From Leucobacter sp. UBA1945 (GTDB taxonomy: Bacteria > Actinomycetota > Actinomycetes > Actinomycetales > Microbacteriaceae), in NCBI GenBank assembly GCA_002336855.1, contig DDEV01000020.1, positions 1-13,515 of the forward strand: a stretch of DNA of 13,515 bases. Reading direction: 5' to 3'. The position numbers and the translations under genes were made by a program. Of the stretch, positions 7,169-13,515 are shown one piece after another. A model generated the notes under the pieces. The model saw nothing but the letters and a program-made list of their open reading frames with translations, was not told where the DNA came from and ran no database searches. Every line of letters starts with the position of its first letter. The first letter of the stretch is position 1.

Positions 7169-8806
7169 TCAGTTCTCTGGATCGATTGCTGTAAACGCCA
7201 GCAGCAGGCGGGCGCGTTCGACCGGATCATCGAGATCTCGGCCGAGCCGCTCGCCAGCTGAAGCAACCAAGCGGCGCACCGTGTTGCGATGCAGATCGAG
7301 ATCGCGCGCCGTGCGATCCCAGGAGCCGTGACGCTGCAACCACGCCGAGAGCGCGGCGCGTTCTGCCCGGTATTCGTCGCCGTCGAGCGGCGCCAGCCAG
7401 AGACTCGCTGCAGCCCCGCCGAGCATCGGGTCGGCGATCGCCGCAAGCGGCCAGACCTTGCTCAGTTGCTCGAGGTCGTGTCCGCCGACGTGTGTGCCGA
7501 GCCTCCTGGCGGTGCGGCTCAGCTCTTCGGCTTCGTGCATCGCGTGCGGCAGCTCGGCGAGCGCTCGCTCCCTGCTGATGGCGAGCACCCAGCCCTCGGC
7601 GGTCGCCTGCTCAAGCTCCGTGCGCTCCGGTGGTTTCGACGTGAAAGCCCGCAGTCGTCGACCTCGTTGCTCCACGAGCGGCGTGCGAAGCAGCCGTCGT
7701 AGCCAGGCGACGTCAGTGAAGCCCGCCTCCGGGCCATGCTCGTTTCGGCGCTGAGCGATCACCGCGTGGGCGGACTCTGCGCCTCGCCCGAGAGCTCTCT
7801 CGAGCAGCCCGGACATGCGCGCACGCTCTCTGCCGGTGACCGCGCTGCTCGTCGCGTCGATGAGAAAGTGCATGAGCAACTGATCGACGGCAAGCGTCTG
7901 TTCCGCTGGAAGCCGCGAGAGCATCGAGACGAGACTCGTGGCGAGCAGCAACGCCGTGCGATCAGAGGTGTCGAGGTGCGGAGCTTTTCCGAAGGCGAGC
8001 ACTGAGAGTGCGGCCGAGCGCTGCGAATTGCGCGCGAGGTGCGCGGTCACCTCGAATGTTGTCGAATGATCATCGCCGGCGACCGTCGTGAACGTAGTCG
8101 GGGTGCCCTTCTGCCTCAGCTGCGGCTCGAGTCGGCGCGTGAGGTCGTCGAGCACGCCATCGAGATCGAGGTGCGCTGGGAGCGCGCCCGCAGTGAGCAG
8201 GTCTTCACCCACGCGCAGTACCGCCCAGCCACCGCGCTCGCGCGCAAGCACCGCAAGCAGCTGCTGCAGCGAATCGTGCTGCATTGCGGCCTCGGTGAGG
8301 TGCTGTGCGGTGGTGACCATTGCCGAGAGCGCGCGCAGCCGCTGGTTTTCGAGTGCGCGCGTGATGAAAGAGATCACCGATGCGAAGTAGACAGCTGGCG
8401 GCAGGCACACGAACGGCATGCCCTGCGCGCGGCATGCGGCGATCAGCCCCGGCGGCGCCTCCGAGTAGACGGGCTCGAGCCCCATGACGATCCCGGCCGC
8501 ACCGGCGGCCTTCGCGCCCGCGACGTACTGTTCCAACTGCTCATCCTCGGTCGGAAGCCCGAGCCCGGTGATGAGCAGCAGATCGCCTGGGGTGAGGTAC
8601 GGAGCTACTTCGACCAGTTCGATGACAATGGGGTAAGAGAAACCCTGGGCGCGAGCGGACCGCACCGCGTCGACGTCTTCGGGAGCAGGAGAGAGCAGTT
8701 TCGCGTCGAAGCTCGGCTCATCGAGCAGCATTGAGAGTGGGATCTCCTGGCGTCTTGCGGGAGGCTCGTGTGGTGACATCGGCGCTGTCTCGCTCTCATT
8801 CTGCAT
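7169..8806 (-). CDS. PucR-family transcriptional regulator
   Basis: A 545-residue regulator. Residues about 25-150 match the PucR N-terminal ligand-binding domain: MLLDEPSFDAKLLSP, then VIELVEVAPYLTPGDLLLITGLGLP, the family hallmark near residues 61-85, and AKAAGAAGIVMGLEP. The middle (about 150-480) is a GAF/GGDEF-like region with weak motifs. The C terminus (about 485-540) is the PucR/CdaR helix-turn-helix: ALSAWLQRHGSWDRTARDLDLHRNTVRRLV, with LHRNTVRRL as recognition helix. Family members control use of purines, GABA, sugar acids and other nitrogen or carbon sources, usually for genes beside them. Here the flanking ureohydrolase and the divergent symporter are the natural targets. The start is not certain: ATG at 8806 has no Shine-Dalgarno sequence but a promoter-like TTTTCA/TAACCT lies just upstream. 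ATG at 8731 has AGGAG 12 bases before it and would still keep the whole N-terminal domain. Confidence 0.9.
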   Translation of the reverse strand: MQNESETAPMSPHEPPARRQEIPLSMLLDEPSFDAKLLSPAPEDVDAVRSARAQGFSYPIVIELVEVAPYLTPGDLLLITGLGLPTEDEQLEQYVAGAKAAGAAGIVMGLEPVYSEAPPGLIAACRAQGMPFVCLPPAVYFASVISFITRALENQRLRALSAMVTTAQHLTEAAMQHDSLQQLLAVLARERGGWAVLRVGEDLLTAGALPAHLDLDGVLDDLTRRLEPQLRQKGTPTTFTTVAGDDHSTTFEVTAHLARNSQRSAALSVLAFGKAPHLDTSDRTALLLATSLVSMLSRLPAEQTLAVDQLLMHFLIDATSSAVTGRERARMSGLLERALGRGAESAHAVIAQRRNEHGPEAGFTDVAWLRRLLRTPLVEQRGRRLRAFTSKPPERTELEQATAEGWVLAISRERALAELPHAMHEAEELSRTARRLGTHVGGHDLEQLSKVWPLAAIADPMLGGAAASLWLAPLDGDEYRAERAALSAWLQRHGSWDRTARDLDLHRNTVRRLVASAGERLGRDLDDPVERARLLLAFTAIDPEN

Positions 8807-8824
8807 TCGCCCGCGCGACCCGCG

Positions 8825-8853
8825 AGGTTAATTCATCCCAGGGTAGGTGAAAA
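8825..8853 (-). promoter_or_regulatory. Candidate promoter of the PucR gene
   Basis: Read on the minus strand, TTTTCA (8853-8848) and TAACCT (8830-8825) are separated by exactly 17 bases, and the -10 box lies 18 bases before the ATG at 8806. The candidate operator sits over the spacer and both boxes, which would allow autoregulation. Confidence 0.4.
8827..8851. promoter_or_regulatory. Candidate PucR operator in the divergent PucR/symporter region
   Basis: TTCATCC (8832-8838) and GGTGAA (8846-8851) form an inverted repeat. On the minus strand the left side reads GATGAATTAAC (8837-8827), matching the core seen before the ureohydrolase gene. A second AATTCT lies at 8860-8865, about three helical turns from AATTC at 8830. 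The remaining bases to 8993 include a weak plus-strand promoter candidate (GAGACA 8870-8875, TACCTT 8894-8899). Confidence 0.5.
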
Positions 8854-8981
8854 TAGGGCAATTCTTCTAGAGACAGTTCGATATGGCCGCGGGTACCTTT
8901 CGAGTCAAGACCTCGTGCAGCCGCCTTCCTTACGCAAGCGGCGCCGGGGCGACCATCACAATCTCTTCATCTCACCCTTGG

Positions 8982-8988
8982 AAAGGGG
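8982..8988 (+). promoter_or_regulatory. Ribosome binding site that sets the symporter start
   Basis: AAAGGGG lies 5 bases before GTG 8994. The in-frame ATG at 8883 has no such site, so the GTG is preferred. Confidence 0.7.
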
Positions 8989-8993
8989 ACATC

Positions 8994-10499
8994 GTGGTCC
9001 TTGACTATTTCGTGATGGCGGCCTACCTCATCGGCATTCTTGGTGTCGGATATTGGGGCATGCGCCGTTCAAAATCCAAAAGCGACTATCTGGTCGCCGG
9101 CCGTCGTCTCGGCGGTTTCATGTACTCGGGCGCCATGTCAGCGATCGTGCTCGGCGGCGCCTCCACGGTCGGTGGCATTGGACTCGGTTGGGAATACGGC
9201 ATCTCGGGTGCGTGGCTCGTAACCGCGATCGGCCTGGGCATTCTGCTGCTCAGCGCGTTCCTCGCGAAGCGCATCGTGAAGCTGAAGGTCTACACGGTCA
9301 CCGAGATGCTCGACCTGCGCTACGGCGGTGACAACGGCCTCATCTCGGGCATCGTCATGTTCTTGTACACGATGATGCTGACCGTCACTTCGACCTTGGC
9401 CTACGCGACGATCTTCCATGTGCTGTTCGGCATCTCGAATGTGTGGGGCGTAGTCATCGGTGGCACGATCGTCGCGATCTACTCGATCATGGGCGGCATG
9501 TGGTCGATCACCATGACCGACATCGTGCAGTTCGTCATCAAGACCGTCGGCATGTTCCTGCTGCTGCTTCCGATCGCACTGTCGCAGGCGCTGGGAGACA
9601 CCGGCTGCTGGGACGGCATGCGGGAGCGCCTCGGTGACGCGTTCTTCTCGCCGTGGTCGATCGGCGGTCTGACGATCGTCACGTACATCATCGTCTACAC
9701 CCTCGGGCTGCTCATCGGCCAAGACATCTGGCAGCGCGTCGTCACCGCGAAGAATGCTCGCGTCGCGAAGTGGGGCGGCCTGAGCTCGGGTGTCTACTGC
9801 CTGCTGTACGCGCTCGCCGGTGCACTCATCGGCATGGCGGCTCGAGTGCTCTTCCCGGATATGGAAAACCGCAACGACGCGTTCGCGTTCATGGCGCAAG
9901 AGATGCTGCCGCCCGGCATCCGCGGCATCGTGCTCGCCGCTGCGCTCTCGGCCATGATGTCGACCGCGAGCGGTGCGCTCATCGCCTCCGCAACGGTATT
10001 CAGCACCGACATCATGCCGTGGGTGAAGCGCCTCTTCGGGGTGAAACCGAAGGCTGTTGAGATGCACGACGGTCACGTCGCCGGCGACAACCTCTGGCCG
10101 TACCGAATCACGGTGTTCGCGCTCTCAGCCATCACGATGTTCATCGCGACCCTGGTGACCGACGTCGTCGCGGCGCTCACCATCGCCTACAACATTCTTG
10201 TCGGCGGCCTGCTCATCGCCATCATCGGTGGTCTGTTCTGGAAGCGAGGAACGCGAGCAGGTGCGCTTGCCAGCATGGCGGTCGGCACGGTGGTTGTGGT
10301 CGTCTCGATGCTGCTGATGGGCATGTTTGCGAACGAGCCGATCTACTTCAGCCTCGCGGCGAGCCTCGTGACCTACGTGATCGTCAGCCTCGTCACGAAG
10401 CCGACCGAAAGCGGGGTGCTCGACGAGTGGAACAAGCGCCTGAGCCTCGACGATCGCACCGCGGTCAACGAGGTCGTCTACGAAGAAGTCAAGCACTGA
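8994..10499 (+). CDS. Sodium:solute symporter (SSS/SLC5 family)
   Basis: A 501-residue integral membrane transporter that would couple sodium entry to uptake of an organic solute. It starts with a membrane helix (LDYFVMAAYLIGILGVGYWG), then the SSS hallmark SDYLVAGRRLGG and a glycine-rich second helix (AIVLGGASTVGGIGLGWEYGISG). About 13 hydrophobic segments follow. The segment around residues 315-340, AAALSAMMSTASGALIASATVFSTDI, is the conserved SSS helix whose Ser/Thr residues take part in Na+ binding in PutP and vSGLT. The start was moved from the first ATG in frame (8883) to GTG at 8994. This GTG has AAAGGGG 5 bases upstream, and the 37 residues before it look unlike a transporter N terminus. 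The C-terminal tail (DEWNKRLSLDDRTAVNEVVYEEVKH) is hydrophilic. Its position opposite the PucR gene and upstream of the ThDP and dehydrogenase genes suggests it imports the substrate of the cluster. Confidence 0.92.
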   Translation: MVLDYFVMAAYLIGILGVGYWGMRRSKSKSDYLVAGRRLGGFMYSGAMSAIVLGGASTVGGIGLGWEYGISGAWLVTAIGLGILLLSAFLAKRIVKLKVYTVTEMLDLRYGGDNGLISGIVMFLYTMMLTVTSTLAYATIFHVLFGISNVWGVVIGGTIVAIYSIMGGMWSITMTDIVQFVIKTVGMFLLLLPIALSQALGDTGCWDGMRERLGDAFFSPWSIGGLTIVTYIIVYTLGLLIGQDIWQRVVTAKNARVAKWGGLSSGVYCLLYALAGALIGMAARVLFPDMENRNDAFAFMAQEMLPPGIRGIVLAAALSAMMSTASGALIASATVFSTDIMPWVKRLFGVKPKAVEMHDGHVAGDNLWPYRITVFALSAITMFIATLVTDVVAALTIAYNILVGGLLIAIIGGLFWKRGTRAGALASMAVGTVVVVVSMLLMGMFANEPIYFSLAASLVTYVIVSLVTKPTESGVLDEWNKRLSLDDRTAVNEVVYEEVKH

Positions 10500-10506
10500 C
10501 ATAGCG

Positions 10507-10542
10507 CCGGTCGGGGCGAGGATCGCCACTCGCCCCGACCGG
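10507..10542 (+). terminator. Perfect 14-bp hairpin after the symporter gene (terminator or RNA-stability element)
   Basis: CCGGTCGGGGCGAG (10507-10520) and CTCGCCCCGACCGG (10529-10542) pair without mismatch around the loop GATCGCCA. It starts 8 bases after the symporter stop codon. No T run follows (TCACACCC), so it may be a T-less actinobacterial terminator, a partial terminator, or a hairpin protecting the 3' end of the symporter message. Confidence 0.65.
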
Positions 10543-10575
10543 TCACACCCTCGGCGCGGGGCTGATCCTCGCCCT
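10513..10575 (+). promoter_or_regulatory. Alternative pairing that competes with the 14-bp hairpin
   Basis: GGGCGAGGATC (10514-10524) is perfectly complementary to GATCCTCGCCC (10564-10574), extendable by a G·U pair at each end. It uses the 5' arm of the 14-bp hairpin, so the two structures exclude each other. It lies in the 166-base gap before the ThDP gene; no known riboswitch was recognised there. Confidence 0.4.
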
Positions 10576-10665
10576 TGCAAAACGAACGAAGACCAGGCGA
10601 ACGCGAAACCAGAGCGGAGTGCACGCCCGCAAAATGAGTGCCGATTCGAAGAAGAAGGAGAACTC

Positions 10666-12369
10666 ATGAAGAACGAAACTGCAGATCAGGGCCGACGCAT
10701 CGGCGGAGACGTCGTGCTCGAATCGCTGATCGCGCTCGGCGCTGAGGCCGTCGTCGGTTTGCCCGGCCAGCATGCGCTCGGGCTCTTCGACGCGCTGCGC
10801 CGCTCTGAAATCGCCTACCTGAGCGCCCGCGTCGAGAACAACGCCGGTTTCATGGCCGACGGTCTTGCGCGTGTCACCGGCAAGGTCGCACCGCTGCTGT
10901 TGTCTACCGGGCCGGGCGCGCTCACCTCGCTCGCCGCGCTGCAGGAGGCGGCTGCCTCATCAATTCCCGTGCTCGCGATCAGTGCGCAGGTTCCGGTTGC
11001 CGGCCTCGGCGGCGGACGCCACGGCTACCTGCACGAGCTGCCCCAGCAGTCCGATTCGTTTCGCGGGGTCGTGAAGCACGTTTACACGGTGCGCACCATG
11101 GCGCAGATTCCGACGGCGCTCGCAGAGGCGTGGCGCGTCGCCGAAACGGCCCCGCGCGGGCCGGTGCTTGTCGAGGTGCCGCAAGACATCCTGCTCGCTC
11201 CTGCTGATGCGTTCGTGCCGAATCTTGAGAAGGCTGCGCTCGGAGTGCCGGCGCTCTCGCTCACCCCCCTCGCAGAGACCGTCGCGCTCGCAGCGACACT
11301 GCTCTCCGGGGCCGAACGGCCGGTCATCTTCGCGGGCGGCGGGGTCGTCAGGGCCGGGGCACAGGCTGAGCTTGCCGCGCTCGCGGAGCGGCTCGACGCT
11401 CCGGTCGTCACCACGTTCGGCGGCAAGAGCGCGATTGGCTGGGATCACCCGCTCTCGGCGCGATCCTGGATCGAAGACATCGCGACCACGGAATTTCTCG
11501 AGCAGGCAGACGTGCTGCTCATCGTGGGTTCGGGCGTTGGTGAGCTTTCGAGCAACTACCACACCTTCCGACCGGCTGGGCGGGTGATTCACATCGAAGC
11601 CGACCTTGGCAAACTGAACTCGAACCACGCTGGTATCGGCCTGCACTCAGACGCGAAACTCGCGCTCGGCGCCATCGACGCGGCGCTCGCCGCAGACGGA
11701 CACACCTCGACCCCTGTTCGTCGTGCAGCCGCCATCGAACGTGTCGCGGCGCTGCTCGAGACCGTGCTCGGGCGCGTCGAAAACCAGGGGCTCAACGATG
11801 AGCTGGGTCTCGTGCGCGGCCTGCGCGAGGCCGTCGGAGACGAGCGCCGGGTCTACTGGGACATGACGATTCTCGCGTACTGGGCCTGGTCGGCGTGGGA
11901 TCCGCGTGGCGTCGACTTCGCATCGGCGCAGGGGGCGGGCGGTCTCGGATATGGGCTTCCCGCAGCGCTCGGTGCGGCGTTCGGCAGGCGGGTGCGGGGC
12001 GAGGAAGGCTCGGTGCTTGCCGTCTCGGGGGACGGCGGTGCGCTCTACGGCATCGCAGAGCTGGCGGTCGCGAAACAGCATGACCTGCCTGTCGTGTGGC
12101 TCATCGTCGATGATGGCGGCTATGGCGTCTTGCGCGAGTACATGGAGGGCGCGTTCGGCGCGGCGACCGCGACCGAGCTCGCGCGGCCCGACTACGTGGC
12201 TCTCGCGGAGTCGTTCGGCGTACCCGCCGAACTCACCACGCTGCAGGATGCGCCCGCGGCGGTTGCTCGTGCCCTGCATGCAGGCGGCCCCAGAGTCGTC
12301 GTGTTGCCCGCGGTGCTTGAGCTTTTCGCGCCGACGCACCTCGATCGTCTTGCCGCGGGTGCCGAATGA
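10666..12369 (+). CDS. ThDP-dependent enzyme, acetolactate synthase/2-keto acid decarboxylase-like (AruI-like candidate)
   Basis: A 567-residue enzyme of the acetolactate synthase/pyruvate decarboxylase superfamily, with pyrimidine-binding (about 10-180), central (about 200-345) and pyrophosphate-binding (about 375-550) domains in order. The cofactor-activating glutamate is Glu57 in ARVENNAGFMADGLAR, and STGPGALTSL (80-89) is the usual loop. The Mg-ThDP motif begins GDGGALYGIAEL at 455, with the usual spacing to its end. That end reads VDDGGYG (481-487) where most relatives have NN, a noticeable change. A role as acetolactate synthase is unlikely, since no small regulatory subunit or ilv gene is near. 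Beside a ureohydrolase, a keto-acid decarboxylase such as Pseudomonas AruI (2-ketoarginine to 4-guanidinobutyraldehyde) is the better model, but it is inference. ATG at 10666 has AAGGAG 5 bases upstream. The stop overlaps the next start (ATGA). Confidence 0.88.
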   Translation: MKNETADQGRRIGGDVVLESLIALGAEAVVGLPGQHALGLFDALRRSEIAYLSARVENNAGFMADGLARVTGKVAPLLLSTGPGALTSLAALQEAAASSIPVLAISAQVPVAGLGGGRHGYLHELPQQSDSFRGVVKHVYTVRTMAQIPTALAEAWRVAETAPRGPVLVEVPQDILLAPADAFVPNLEKAALGVPALSLTPLAETVALAATLLSGAERPVIFAGGGVVRAGAQAELAALAERLDAPVVTTFGGKSAIGWDHPLSARSWIEDIATTEFLEQADVLLIVGSGVGELSSNYHTFRPAGRVIHIEADLGKLNSNHAGIGLHSDAKLALGAIDAALAADGHTSTPVRRAAAIERVAALLETVLGRVENQGLNDELGLVRGLREAVGDERRVYWDMTILAYWAWSAWDPRGVDFASAQGAGGLGYGLPAALGAAFGRRVRGEEGSVLAVSGDGGALYGIAELAVAKQHDLPVVWLIVDDGGYGVLREYMEGAFGAATATELARPDYVALAESFGVPAELTTLQDAPAAVARALHAGGPRVVVLPAVLELFAPTHLDRLAAGAE

Positions 12370-13352
12370 GCCGCCCGCTGGTACTTTTCACCGACGAGAC
12401 CGACCTCGATCCGGGGCCCGGTCGCGCGCTGCTCGAGCAGGCGGGCTGCGACACCCTCCTCGCCGCGCTGCCGAGCAGCGCCGGGCAGGTGAGCGAGCTT
12501 CCAGATGGAGCGGAGCGGGCGGTCGCGTTGATCGTCGGCTATGCCCGGATCGACGCGCCGCTGCTCGATCGTTTGCCCCACGTCGAGTGCATCGCGACGA
12601 TGAGCGCGGGCACAGACATGATCGATCTTGAAGCGTGCAGAAGCCGCGGCATCTGGGTGGTGAATCTCGTCGATGCTGCGACGGAGGAGGTCGCGGCGCA
12701 CGCGTTGATGCTGCTGCTCGCGCTCGAGCGCAGCCTGCCGGAGAGCCTCGCGGTGACGGCACGGGGCGGCTGGACCGAAGCGGTGAACTCGGTGCCGAGA
12801 CGCCTCAGCGAGCTTACGCTCGGGCTGTTCGGCTTCGGGCGCATCGCTCGCCGCTTGGCCGAGATCGCGGCACCCGTGGTTGGGCGAGTAATCGCCTACG
12901 ACCCCTACGCGTCTGCGGCGGGAGACAACGTGGAGATCGTGGGCCGCGAGCAGCTGCTCGCCGAATCCGACGTGCTGTCGTTGCATTCACCGCTCACACC
13001 CGAAACGGAGGGGGTGATCGATGAGGCTGCCTTCGCTGCTATGCGTCAGGGAGCCTCGCTCATCAACGTGGCGCGGGGCGAACTCGTGAACTACTCTGCG
13101 CTTGGAGCGGCCCTCGACAGCGGCAGGCTGCGCGGAGCGGCGCTCGACGTGCTTCAGGGGGAGCCGCCGAGCGCTGATGATCCGCTGCGGCGCGATGCCC
13201 GCGTGCTCGTCACCCCGCATGTCGCGTTTCTTTCCGACGGCTCGCTCGAACGTTACACGCTGGATCCCGCGCGCAACGTGCTCGCATGGCTGCGCGCTGG
13301 GCGTCTTGACCACGCCGTGGTGCGTGGCGAGGCTCGCGTGCCTCAGCGCTGA
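12366..13352 (+). CDS. D-isomer-specific 2-hydroxyacid dehydrogenase
   Basis: A 328-residue NAD-dependent oxidoreductase that interconverts a 2-hydroxy acid and its 2-keto acid. The nucleotide-binding motif is GLFGFGRIARRLAE (about 153-166). Asp179 in AYDPYAS at the end of the second strand favours NAD over NADP. The catalytic triad is complete: Arg237 in NVARGELVNYSAL, Glu266 in DVLQGEPP and His285 in VTPHVAF. The family N-terminal substrate domain is present, with the carboxylate-binding loop at TMSAGTDMID (78-87). The start ATG overlaps the stop of the ThDP enzyme by 4 bases, so the two are co-translated and likely act on the same keto acid. A plausible job is feeding or draining the 2-keto acid used by the ThDP enzyme, for instance D-argininic acid to 2-ketoarginine; this is inference. 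Serine-pathway or vanH-like roles cannot be excluded from sequence alone but lack supporting neighbours. Confidence 0.9.
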   Translation: MSRPLVLFTDETDLDPGPGRALLEQAGCDTLLAALPSSAGQVSELPDGAERAVALIVGYARIDAPLLDRLPHVECIATMSAGTDMIDLEACRSRGIWVVNLVDAATEEVAAHALMLLLALERSLPESLAVTARGGWTEAVNSVPRRLSELTLGLFGFGRIARRLAEIAAPVVGRVIAYDPYASAAGDNVEIVGREQLLAESDVLSLHSPLTPETEGVIDEAAFAAMRQGASLINVARGELVNYSALGAALDSGRLRGAALDVLQGEPPSADDPLRRDARVLVTPHVAFLSDGSLERYTLDPARNVLAWLRAGRLDHAVVRGEARVPQR

Positions 13353-13368
13353 ACTGTCGTCTCGACAC

Positions 13369-13403
13369 GCCCAAGGGTTGCGGCTCGCGAGTCTTTTTTG
13401 GGC
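13369..13403 (+). terminator. Weak terminator candidate after the dehydrogenase gene
   Basis: GCCCAA (13369-13374) pairs with TTGGGC (13398-13403), extendable by three G·U pairs into a run of six T (13394-13399). The T run is part of the stem rather than after it, so the call is weak. A small hairpin, TGTCG-TCT-CGACA (13355-13367), follows the stop codon directly. Confidence 0.25.
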
Positions 13404-13458
13404 AGAAACGAGTTGTTCCATCTTTTGCAGATTCATGTGGCGGGGGAGTGGCTGGAAG

Positions 13459-13479
13459 TGAATTCCGCGTAAATTCAAC
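13459..13479. promoter_or_regulatory. Third copy of the candidate operator, near the right edge
   Basis: TGAATT (13459-13464) and AATTCA (13472-13477) form a perfect inverted repeat around 7 bases. On the minus strand, 13479-13469 reads GTTGAATTTAC, 10 of 11 bases identical to the site at 6126-6136. Its place suggests that a gene beginning near 13484 or beyond belongs to the same regulon. The rest of 13353-13515 holds nothing else I recognise. Confidence 0.45.
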
Positions 13480-13483
13480 AAGT

Positions 13484-13515
13484 ATGTTCGGCGACGCGCC
13501 CGGTTTGCGGGCCTG
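13484..13515 (+). CDS. Possible start of a further gene (cut by window edge)
   Basis: An ATG at 13484 opens a frame (MFGDAPGLRA) that runs to the window edge without a stop. There is no Shine-Dalgarno sequence, but a TAAATT box lies 8 bases upstream, similar to the leaderless starts seen at 2218, 3056, 3831 and 5250, and a candidate operator overlaps that box. Only ten codons are visible, so no function can be given and the call is tentative. Confidence 0.25.
   Translation, partial: MFGDAPGLRA

Noticed and set aside
2105..8898. 13-base identity GGCCGCGGGTACC at 2105-2117 and 8886-8898
   Set aside because: Flanks do not align beyond two bases, the word is GC-rich, and the two sites have different contexts; chance is adequate.
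8883..8993. Upstream ATG extending the symporter by 37 residues
   Set aside because: There is no ribosome site, the extra residues do not look like an SSS N terminus, and a good AAAGGGG precedes the GTG at 8994.
10500..10665. Guanidine or ThDP riboswitch before the ThDP gene
   Set aside because: I looked for the conserved features of the THI box and of guanidine-I, -II (paired ACGR loops) and -III riboswitches and did not find them. Only the competing hairpins are supported.
1..13515. Mobile elements, CRISPR arrays, tRNA or rRNA genes
   Set aside because: No transposase or integrase motifs, regular repeats, or RNA gene signatures were found by reading both strands.

Overview
The window is high-GC DNA with dense genes, strong G/C bias at third codon positions and GTG starts. 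The protein families and several apparently leaderless start sites fit an actinobacterium (Actinomycetota). Microbacteriaceae is my best guess from the look of the proteins; no rRNA is present to settle it. I see no mobile element, CRISPR array, tRNA or rRNA, and no gene-free stretch above 300 bases.

Left part (1-6068): ordinary chromosomal genes. On the minus strand is an ABC exporter pair, a LolD/MacB-type ATPase followed by an FtsX-type permease that runs off the left edge; the two coding regions overlap by 3 bases (GTGA). On the plus strand come a stand-alone AAA/ABC-like ATPase, a secreted lipoprotein built from two copies of one cysteine-paired domain, tyrosyl-tRNA synthetase (tyrS), and an FMN split-barrel oxidoreductase with an unusual C-terminal extension. 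These four plus-strand genes each carry a TANNNT box 6-7 bases before the start codon, so they look like separately transcribed, largely leaderless genes.

Right part (about 6069-13515): a catabolic cluster. It holds an agmatinase-family ureohydrolase (plus), a PucR-family regulator (minus, ending 4 bases from the ureohydrolase stop), and, divergent from the regulator, a sodium:solute symporter, a ThDP-dependent decarboxylase/acetolactate-synthase-like enzyme and a D-2-hydroxyacid dehydrogenase (the last two overlap by ATGA). The best working model is uptake and breakdown of a guanidino compound. A 2-hydroxy acid such as argininic acid would be oxidised to the 2-keto acid, decarboxylated by the ThDP enzyme (as 2-ketoarginine is by Pseudomonas AruI), and the guanidino group removed as urea by the ureohydrolase (as by GbuA/SpeB). 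The substrate is inferred, not shown. The aldehyde dehydrogenase and transaminase of the known pathway are not in the window.

Regulation: an AT-rich motif, G(A/T)TGAATTNAC, occurs in the three non-coding regions bordering the cluster: before the ureohydrolase, between the PucR gene and the symporter, and after the dehydrogenase. It is a good candidate PucR operator, and it suggests that a further regulon member starts at or just beyond the right edge. Between the symporter and the ThDP gene lies a perfect 14-bp hairpin that can be replaced by an alternative 11-bp pairing, an attenuator-like layout.
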